Positions 1 to 7,202 of a stretch of 10,325 nt of DNA are shown here, in pieces. The position numbers and the translations under genes were made by a program. Origin of the DNA: Isohypsibius dastychi (taxonomy: Eukaryota; Tardigrada; Eutardigrada; Parachela; Isohypsibiidae); the NCBI GenBank assembly GCA_034696485.1, contig JAQIWT010001559.1:1-10325 (forward strand), read 5' to 3'. The notes under the pieces are model-generated. The model was not told the DNA's origin and did no database searches. It saw nothing but the letters and a program-made list of their open reading frames with translations. The stretch's first letter is position 1. Every line of letters starts with the position of its first letter.

Positions 1-4
1 ACCT

Positions 5-68
5 ATATATACTACCAGCCTTCGGCTGTCAGCATATATCGGGTTTCGCTGCTTCGGAGCCAGAACCC
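5..68 (+). other. Two adjacent stem-loops at the window edge
   Basis: The first stem pairs CAGCC (16-20) with GGCTG (24-28) and is flanked by complementary ATATAT runs (5-10 and 34-39). The second pairs GGGTT (41-45) with AACCC (64-68) and encloses a CTTCGG sequence of the stable UUCG-tetraloop type. A third stem, TATGCT/AGCATA, lies at 123-145. This could be a structured RNA or the end of a repeat that continues to the left of the window. It was not identified. Confidence 0.35.
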
Positions 69-289
69 TGACGGAACAGAGACGCCACTCTCGGATCTTA
101 GCATCTGTGTGCACATGACTATTATGCTCTCTCATATTCAGCATAGAGAAAGAAAGCCTGTTTTCCCACCAATAATAGCCGAGATTATGACACTCTGTTT
201 TTAGTCGTAGCCAAAAACCGAATGTCATCCGGGTCCCCGACTGCCCGCAGTTGGTCCGATACTCCGGTTGATGGGGATGGTTATGAATA

Positions 290-319
290 GTTAAGTACCC
301 GATAACGCGGGTGTTTAAC
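290..319 (+). other. 12-bp RNA-type hairpin
   Basis: Bases 290-301 pair with 308-319 in an unbroken 12-bp stem (ten Watson-Crick pairs, two adjacent G-U pairs) closed by the six-base loop ATAACG. The G-U pairs mean the stem is better in RNA from this strand than as DNA cruciform. No known RNA family was recognised. It is too short for a typical pre-microRNA. Confidence 0.5.
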
Positions 320-3300
320 CTTTTCCCAAGTCAGCTGGATTTAATTGTATCGAAATGAGCGGAAGGTAGGAACCAAGTTGGTGTAATTTTCCGACCCGGG
401 TTTCCGGTTCAGACTATTATTATGTCAAAGTAAAAAAAAACCCGTGCTTCTTAGTCTCAATCAAATTCAGCCGGTTCATTCTCTCAAAATGAGGCACCCA
501 CAAGAAAACGGCGTGCGATCGTACGTAACATCTAAAGGAAACTCGTTCTGCAGGTGGCGCTCCAAACAAACGAAGCTCAATCGGGATTCTCTGTTGGTAC
601 CAGAGTTTTCCCGGCTAAATTGCTCTTTATATGACCATGAGCTTGATCGCTTTGAATTCAAAATCATCCGTATACGAGTTAGCTGACATTTTGTAGAAAT
701 ATGCCAAAAAATATCTCACAAGTCCGTGCTTTTTAGCTTCATTCGTTTGGAAATCAGTTCAACTTTATCGATGGAGAAAGTATATAAGATATAGAGTGGT
801 TCGTCAGGAGAACCCATTTCCAATGAAGGCCACACAAGCGTGCGGGATTTCTGTGCATTGCATAATTAGTCCCATGCGTTTCACATCATTTGACTGATAC
901 GACCGTGACTAACTGAGACGGTTTTCCATCGATTCTAATAGCCATGATGGGAGAACACAATCCTTTTTTCTGTCGCACATGCGAGCAAATTATTTTCAAT
1001 ACAAACGAAGTCCAAAAAGTGATTCACCGGCGTTTTACGTTACGGAGAAATATGAAACTTACGGTATGATTATTCTGAAAAGAATTGGTTCATAGTTTTT
1101 TGTTGGGACAAGCCCTTTTGTCCTAAAAATTGTTCAGTTTTTTGAAATGGTATTTATTAGAATCGATGGGAAGCAATGACTTCCTACTCGAGAAGTGGAG
1201 CAGGGTGCAGATAACTGTTTACAAAGATATATTTAAAACCATGATGTATTTGTTTGTGGGGCTCATGTCGCTTTTTGTGCTTTTAGAGACCGAACTGGTT
1301 AGTAGCCTTTCTGTTGAACTGCCGACAAGAAAATAGTTATTGATTGGCCTTCTTTAGTCGAACAACGTCGATAAATTTGACTGGAAAGTCATTCTAACGG
1401 CGTCAATCACAGAAGCTCGGTATGCAAAGATTCCACTCGATGATAATTTGATTTGTCCATGCAGAACAACTTCACCAACAAACTTCCCAAATCACCCAAG
1501 TGCTGGGGACATTTCAAAAACACGTGCAACCATATTATTCAAAAAAATCTTATTAAAAAAATCTTATTTCTAAACAGAATGCAGCGAACTCTTGTTGCTT
1601 GACGAAAATTCGGAAACAACTTATAAACTAAACCGATGAAGCAGTTCGGTTAGCTGGTCAATATCATCAGATCAAAAGATAAATTAATCTAGTTCAATCA
1701 AATTCGGGAAATCTCCAAAGGTTATAAAATGGTGAATTTCCGGCTAGGAATCAATCTCCTCAAGCTTTGACAAGTTAACTGATGAACGCTGGAATGGTGG
1801 GAGTTCTCTATGACGTTCGGATTAGCGCTTCCGGTTCCATTTCACATGAAAGATAAAAGCGTTCAGTTTGAACTTCAAAAGCTCGAGATTACTATTCTGC
1901 GCTCCTTAATGACCAAAGTGTTTATCCCATTAGGGCCCCTGTATCAGCTACTGATCAAATCACAGTGAATTGGATTAAACTCAGACAAAAGTTAACCTAT
2001 TTCATTTTGAATATTCAGACACAAAAACCTGAAATTCTGAAATCATTCACCAAAGATAAAGTTCTATTAAAACGCTTCAGTATATATAGAGCTCGAGGCT
2101 GCCACTGGTTGGTGAGAATGCCATCAGCAGGCTTTTTCGGTTTCGGGATTAGGCCAGAAACAACAGTAAACTCATCCTTCATTGCCCCCGTCTTCTCAAT
2201 TATTAAACGCAAACTGACGACCATCGTAAAACAAGACTTTCCAACGAAATTAACCACTTTACGGCTGTCCAATCATTTCAAACCCTTTTTCTGATTATAT
2301 TTTACAAAACTCCAGTAAAAACTCATGTTAACCTCGAGGATAAAAATTTCCATCTTGTTTCCAGTTGGAGAAAGAACTACAGCGCCAATTTTTGCCCGTT
2401 TAGTATGCAGAATATATCCATTAGTCTCGAAGCAATAATACTGATCTGTCAAACACAAGTCAATCTCGGTCAACGATTAACATCTTTCTGACAGGAAATA
2501 CATTATGTTACAAAGTAAGCATCCTTCATCATGGCAAACCCAGCTATAACTCAACCGGAAAAAAAATCTTCGAGAATCTTAAATTACTGGTTTACAAACT
2601 GAACGAGACCATACAGAGAATTCATACATTTAATTTTAGCCGGAAAATAATTTGAGGTCACGATCGTGTTCACCCCTGAACTTTATCAGTACCGGCACGC
2701 GATCGATTCATCGCTCTATAATTCCTTTAGAAGCTCTTCCGTTAGTCCGTTCAATCGGTTTTTTCAAGAAAAACACGCGCCTGTTTCTGGTAATTCAATC
2801 GCTTCATTTGTTTTTTCAGTAACGAATACCAACTCGAAACTTCGACGGTGGTCTCTCGCGAAGTATCTTCGGTATCGGAAATATCAGTCGATCGGAAATC
2901 CTGTGCGTCAACAAAAATCACGGATATTAACCCTGAAAAAACCTCTTGGAGAATTTCGGCTCTCGGGTAGCTGAACCGCCTCTTCTTAACTGGATGAGAT
3001 GTCAAGACAAGGGCCGGACAGCTGTGACGGATAATTTGTTATAAAGAAGGAATGTACATGTAAATCGTTATACATTATTTGCCTCCCAGTCCACCATTCC
3101 CCATTAGGATGGAATTGCAAGTGCAAAACAAAGCAAGCCCAGCTGGCTGAGCCTTGTTCCAAACGAGATTCCGTTGTGGAGCTGGCTTTATCTATCTCTG
3201 TTTTCTTCCGTCAAACAGGACACTTGAAGCAGTTTGCACATACAAACGCCACAAACTGGCGCACTCAAGCGTCAGTTTTTTGGCTGCAGGCCCTTTTCAC

Positions 3301-3518
3301 AAATCCAAACTGTATTCAAAACTCCAGCTGAAAAACTCGATAATCCCTTCCATCATAGAGCCTGATTCTAACATCATAAAACGCGAGTCATATTATTCTC
3401 GTAACCGCGTTTACGATTGAAAAGCATACAAGATTGCATATTCATGTTCATTCAATTACAAGAAACTAAGATAGTTTCCAGCATCTCGGGAAAAAAGACT
3501 ATTTTCGAAGTCAAGAAA
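320..3518. other. Stretch without a recognised gene
   Basis: Both strands were read for conserved motifs and none was found. The longest stop-free runs are about 100-110 codons (for example + strand 1965-2294 and 3034-3330), within chance expectation. Several begin only with non-ATG codons. A minus-strand run at 3005-2751 has exon-like composition but no ATG. A perfect 14-bp tandem repeat lies at 1541-1568. The stretch is best described as intergenic or unrecognised intronic DNA. Confidence 0.5.
1541..1568 (+). repeat. Perfect 14-bp tandem duplication
   Basis: The unit AAAAAAATCTTATT occurs twice in direct succession (1541-1554 and 1555-1568). It is a simple AT-rich slippage-type duplication directly before a TTTCTAAACAG sequence. 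Confidence 0.85.
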
Positions 3519-3570
3519 CGCCTTCCAGTTCAAAATTTTGGCATGATTTAATGCCCATAAATTTGGCAGA
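3519..3570 (-). repeat. Inverted repeat, left copy
   Basis: The reverse complement of this segment matches 4431-4485. Over the 31-base core (3540-3570 against 4431-4461) 29 bases agree, including an uninterrupted run of 18. The tail to 3519 still aligns with several substitutions and a 3-base gap. The core contains a small stem with GGCAT and ATGCC arms. Both copies are open in a shared minus-sense or plus-sense frame reading NLWALNHA, but the right copy has a TGA where the left has TGG. Confidence 0.8.
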
Positions 3571-4430
3571 CAAAATAAAGAATGATAAAGTGGCGGTATT
3601 TTCAGATACCGCATTTGAGCTATGCTATGCCGAATGATAAGTCGATAATTGAAATGTCAAACTAAAAGGTCTGCACTTGCACTCCGGTGACTTACCACTT
3701 TCCAAAAAGGTCAATGAAGAGGTGACATGTACAAATAAGCCTCCAATCCATAATCAAAATGCAATAGGCCGATGAAAGGGATCTTTGTTGATCTCCGGAA
3801 GTTTCAATCCAGCCGTAAGATAACAGGAGCAGGCCGGGTATGTGCGTAACAATACACTGCCTTGGGAAACGGCGGATTTGGGGAAACAACAAAAAACGTG
3901 TATGTCCAATCGTATAAGCACTGCAACATGAAGCAAGATGGACAGGATGTCAATCAAAGTTGTGCTAGTTGGAAAGCAATTGCAAATTCCTGCGACGAAA
4001 GGAGGACACGACCAAGTCCGGCAGATTGACGGGAGTAAAGGAAAAGAATATGAGAAAGCCAAAAGAAGAGGCCGATATATCCTTCCTGTCAAACATTCGA
4101 TCTTCAATCTGCAAAAAGGAGGCAATGTTATTCTCCCCTGCTAGACAGTAAGATGAGTACGATGGTCTGCAAAGAGGAGAACTAACCCGAAACACAGTTG
4201 TGTCGCGCTTGCTCACTGATAAATTTTGATTGAAACAACTTGCATCTTTTCAGTCGTTTGAAAAAGCGGGCCTTAATGCGGCCCGAGACGGCCAACAAAT
4301 CTCAACTGCTGCTGGTCCTCTCGTGATGGGTTTATTTTCATGCACCCATTATCTCCTCCTCCAGAATACTCCTCGTCCTCCTTTTGGCCCGGCTTTTCCG
4401 GTCGTTGGTTGGAATGCCGGAACAGCCATT
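3571..4430. other. Interior between the inverted repeats, no firm gene
   Basis: The stretch from 3960 to 4140 is strongly purine-rich on the + strand, which lowers stop codons in all frames and explains the many overlapping open frames. A textbook-looking 50-nt + strand intron can be drawn at 4148-4197 (GTAAGA, ACTAAC, ACACAG), and an equally good 50-nt minus-strand intron at 4216-4167. Both cannot be real, so splice-like motifs are not decisive here. A GC-rich stem CGGGCC/GGCCCG lies at 4267-4285. No family was recognised. Confidence 0.4.
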
Positions 4431-4485
4431 TCTGCAAAATTTGTGGGCATTAAATCATGCCCAAGTGTTCAACTGAAACTTGGCG
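4431..4485 (+). repeat. Inverted repeat, right copy
   Basis: This is the partner of 3519-3570, in opposite orientation, with about 860 bases between the cores. Just inside each copy sits a different short hairpin: GCGGTAT/ATACCGC at 3593-3612 on the left and TTCCGG/CCGGAA at 4396-4422 on the right. The pair could be diverged terminal repeats of a roughly 1-kb non-autonomous DNA transposon, or two inverted relics of one repeat or exon. No transposase and no clear target-site duplication was seen. Confidence 0.8.
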
Positions 4486-4889
4486 TCTTTTCTCGGCGGT
4501 TTATTGTAACTGAAAATAAAGTCGTATAAAACGTTTTCTCTTATTTTTGTGCTAATTTATTCAAAATTGGTGCTGGAATTTTTGGAACCGATCATGACAT
4601 ATTAGATGTTTAACGTACCAAAACTCGTATTTCGGTGCGATTCTACAAATCCATAGGAATAACATGAACCAGAATTTTCTTTTAAACGGAAGCTTTAAAA
4701 CTTAACGAAAATCCTGCAAATAGGACTGACCAAATGGATATCAATACGCAATCGATATATAGCCCAACTGATTTCGCTGATTAGAAATCTGTTGTACGTT
4801 ACTTTGTTGTTAAAAACCAAATCTGTTATCATGAAAAAGAATTAATAAATCCAATAAATCCCGAAGTCAGTAAACTAGTCTTTTTCCAG
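4486..4889. other. AT-rich stretch without a recognised gene
   Basis: It holds the end of an open frame (to TAA 4527-4529) starting after a good acceptor CATCTTTTCAG at 4253, then AT-rich sequence with many stops in all frames. An AATAAA at 4513-4518 precedes that stop and is therefore not a convincing polyadenylation signal. Confidence 0.4.
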
Positions 4890-5449
4890 ACTTTTTCACG
4901 TCAAGAAATCAGTGTATTCTCAGTTTGGAAATGCTCGTCAGAATGACATGTTGTGCTCCGTCCGAACAATGCAAATGCTCAAAAGGTATTCCAAATTCAA
5001 GAAACAGCAAAACAAACCCAAGTTCAGCGATCATCCAAGCAGAAAGGGAAGATTACTATTTTTAATCTCGTATATTTTCCCACGAGAAAAGCTTCAATCA
5101 TTGTTGCCGCATGGGATTATCAAAAACTCGCACGACTTTCAAAACAAGCTAATGCGCCAAATTAGAATATCTGAATTATCTATGATTCACAATCCCAAAA
5201 GTGTGCACTTCAAACCGCTCAATTCATACCTCACCTCGTCTTTCACGGAAGCATCAAGTTTTAAATTAAAAAGAAAGCGAAACGCGATTAGCACACTTAC
5301 ACCTTCTAATTTCCATTTCCGTTCCGCCAGAATGCCGTTATGTTCCGTTCAAACGACGTGAGTCCAGCCTGTACATATACGAGTGTGGTGCTACTCCCCA
5401 ATTGTACCGAGTTAGGTTAAATACCGTACCAGGAACTGAAGCTCCTTAA
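4890..5449 (+). CDS. Possible two-exon gene, unrecognised basic protein
   Basis: An acceptor with a clean pyrimidine tract (CTAGTCTTTTTCCAG, ending 4889) opens a 468-nt stretch without stops to 5357, where a donor GTGAGT overlaps the first stop. An acceptor TAG at 5415 makes a 58-nt intron, the same size as the DOT1 introns, and the frame then ends at TAA 5447-5449. From the first ATG at 4948 this gives 147 residues, rich in Lys, Arg, Ser and Phe, with no domain I recognise. Against it: two other frames are partly open over 4940-5165, the ATG context is ordinary, and no upstream exon in the right phase was found. The open stretch is the longest in the left part of the window and is only mildly longer than chance would give. 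Confidence 0.25.
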
Positions 5450-5979
5450 ACTGGAATTCGGATTGGTATCCACCGAACAAGGGTTCGTAGTAGTTCTTCC
5501 AAATAATATATCAAAACGGCAACCCAAGACAAACATGGGAATCAGGAGTAACAGATCCTGCGGAGATTTCCCGGCGAGTCCACACATCTCGGCACACTTG
5601 TCGATACCCAGCTTTGCTGTAAATCAACCAGATTCTAATAACTCAAATTAACGAATGTAATTGTCAGGGATACAAAAAGAAACAAATCACGCTTTGTATT
5701 AAAAACATCGACAATTACGATGACATACCGGTCTCTTTCTGACAACAGAACAATGCAGATAGTAGCGCAATATGAGTGTCTTCTGGCGGCTTTGGATGAG
5801 TAAAGATCTAGTCATGGCCATTTCTCCATCACTAAAAGCTCGACCCACCCAACGTCGGCCAGAACAGAAACTACATCGGAAAACTCCGAATGTTTAGTGT
5901 CCAAGATGTCCGGAAGTACTCAGGTCGACTCCAGGTCCCCTGCAACCAGTAAATTCGCCAAAAAGACGAACCCAAAATC
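5450..5979. other. Stretch without a firm gene; possible minus-strand exon
   Basis: On the minus strand a segment of about 140 bases is open from an acceptor CCGATGTAG (about 5871) to a donor CCG|GTATGT (about 5729). A 49-nt segment with a CACTAAAC branch-like sequence lies upstream of it. It may belong with the open frames at 5980-6705 but the joining phase is not settled. No domain was recognised. Confidence 0.25.
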
Positions 5980-6705
5980 CTAGCAGCCCCGAAGCCCAGA
6001 CGATATCCATTCGCAAAATAACAAATCCCCAACGTTCAGATGGTTCCGCAAAAAATCAGACATTAACTGAAGAGGATGCTTCGTTACTGATTTTCCGAAA
6101 GAGTTGGGCAGCTGACGGAATATGAACTGACTTACGGAGTTTTCCTTCGGCCACACAAGAATTCGCAACTCCAACAGACATTCCTCATCTTGAAGTTGAA
6201 CATCCCACGGAATTTCGATAATTGTTATCCCGAATCCTGGGTGTTCAAAAACGCAACAATGAGAGAGGAACAGTATCACCGCAGTCAAATGTCCGGAATA
6301 TTCGAAGCCAGCAGATTAATACAACAGAAGCCATATTAACACCAGACACAGGAATCTGAACAGAATTCAGGATGTTGACCACCATTAAATACTCAATCAC
6401 CAGTTTGGGGTACCAAAGCACTCGGATTCCGAGCCCAAGTGACGAAGAACTATGATCACGTTTGTCGTTTCTCCAGATCGGAAACCAGCGCACTCCAGAA
6501 TTTCCCGAAGAAAAGTGAACCAGGGACTTTTATTCAGAAGGCTAGGGAAAACGTGACATGAAATCATCATCGGTAGATCCGCGGAAAATTCAACAGGTGA
6601 AGATGTCATACAGTACTTACAGGGAAGTTTCTGTTTAGCGCACAGTTGCCTTCCAGTTACGATTGCGCGAACAGGTAAATGCGGCGAACGTGGTTTGGCT
6701 CTGTT
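5980..6705 (-). CDS. Possible minus-strand coding region, unrecognised, head-to-head with DOT1
   Basis: On the minus strand one frame is open from about 6705 to 6397 and again from 6288 to 5980. A second frame is open between 6493 and 6245. A donor TCC|GTAAGT (about 6135) and an acceptor CCTCTTCAG (about 6067) bracket a 69-nt in-frame segment. A donor G|GTACCC near 6413 could join to an acceptor CACCCAG near 6238 and keep the frame. The resulting peptide is globular-looking (for example LLELRILVWPKENS and LNVGDLLFCEWISSGL), but I recognise no family. The opposite strand is also stop-poor here, with several in-frame stops, so this may be a decayed gene or chance. Exon edges and start are unresolved. 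Confidence 0.22.
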
Positions 6706-6720
6706 TCGCCATCACATTTG

Positions 6721-6748
6721 CACCCACGTGATTTTCAATTGGGTGGGG
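6721..6748. promoter_or_regulatory. Possible promoter motif cluster upstream of the DOT1 gene
   Basis: Within 28 bases lie a CACCC box (6721-6725), the palindromic E-box CACGTG (6725-6730), an inverted CCAAT box ATTGG (6738-6742) and a GT/GC-type box GGGTGGGG (6741-6748). CACCC and GGGTG are also arms of an inverted repeat. The cluster is about 450 bases upstream of the first DOT1 ATG, and the stop-poor minus-strand stretch begins just to its left, so a shared divergent promoter is possible. Such motifs are short and could occur by chance. Confidence 0.25.
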
Positions 6749-6750
6749 TT

Positions 6751-7168
6751 TCATTTGGTTTCATGGTTCAAAGAGCCGTCAGCCACCAAAGGTCAACAAA
6801 AGTTTTTAGAACGATGCGGTTTTTCAGAATCTAAGTAATTTTCTAGTTAACCCCAAACGTTTTACTGGAAATTTTGTCAAAATTCTGCTCTCTTTTATCA
6901 GAATGCGGAATGAGAATGCGACTGAGCGCAGACGCCGCTTCGCCTTATGAAAGAGATCGTGTCAATGAACTTTGTACCACCGCTTCGCTTTCGAACGACA
7001 AAAAAGAAACAAACACGAGATGAAGAAGGCAAAATGCCAAAAATCTTGATTTCGAAATTCTAGTCAAGTGGACACATTGTTATGATCCATTGAGGACTAG
7101 TTTGATTCCTGCTGGTGGAAGGGGATATCCACAACATTTGTTGATGTCCCGTTGGTTGCGGAAACTTC
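6751..7168. other. DOT1 upstream region without a recognised gene
   Basis: No open frame of note was seen. The stretch holds a good pyrimidine-rich AG acceptor at 6887-6901 followed at once by an ATG whose frame closes after 15 codons. It also holds a 9-bp direct repeat CCGCTTCGC at 6935-6943 and 6980-6988. It probably contains 5' flanking or untranslated sequence of the DOT1 gene. Confidence 0.4.
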
Positions 7169-7202
7169 TCCCTTCTTCCAGCTGCACTGCCATCAGAATC
7201 AG
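7169..7202 (+). promoter_or_regulatory. Probable 5' splice boundary of the DOT1 mRNA (acceptor and short leader)
   Basis: A pyrimidine run followed by CCAG ends at 7181, giving a good splice acceptor 21 bases before the ATG at 7203. Frames just upstream are closed by stops and no coding exon was found there. The acceptor therefore either joins a 5' untranslated exon or is a trans-splice site for a spliced leader, as is common in nematodes and some other invertebrates. The 21-base leader is itself open in the DOT1 frame, so an upstream coding exon is not strictly excluded. Confidence 0.45.

Noticed and set aside
11-28. CTACCAGC as part of a hammerhead ribozyme
   Set aside because: The CTGATGA and GAAA core elements are absent.
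17-120. Resemblance to U6 snRNA (CTTCGGC, CAGCATATAT, ACAGAGA and TAGCAT in that order)
   Set aside because: The spacing is wrong: long insertions separate pieces that must be adjacent in the U6 core, and no terminal T run follows.
443-750. Direct repeat CCGTGCTTYTTAG at 443 and 726
   Set aside because: Similarity fades after about 20 bases with several mismatches; chance is likely in 10 kb.
2751-3005. Minus-strand 84-codon frame with a YPRAEIL stretch like an eIF4E-binding motif
   Set aside because: The motif is too short and lacks the canonical Leu; the frame begins with TTG and no supporting neighbours exist.
3593-3612. Histone mRNA 3' stem-loop look-alike with TTTTCAG in the loop
   Set aside because: The stem is GCGGTAT/ATACCGC with the loop shifted by one base relative to the histone consensus, and no histone gene is nearby.
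3754-4125. 123-codon minus-strand open frame, hydrophobic and Cys-rich
   Set aside because: It lies opposite a purine-rich + strand, which depletes stops in several frames and yields Leu/Phe/Ser/Pro-rich peptides. Exons can be drawn but without family support.
4230-4529. 99-codon + strand frame after a good acceptor
   Set aside because: No ATG near the start, length within chance, and it runs through the inverted repeat.
4943-5065. Metallothionein-like start (MTCC...CKC) in a 40-codon frame
   Set aside because: Only four cysteines, all near the start, and the frame overlaps a longer open frame; no metallothionein pattern continues.
5898-6612. Plus-strand frame read through TGA codons as evidence of a variant genetic code or selenoprotein
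   Set aside because: TAA and TAG also interrupt it, and the DOT1 gene in the same window reads with the standard code.
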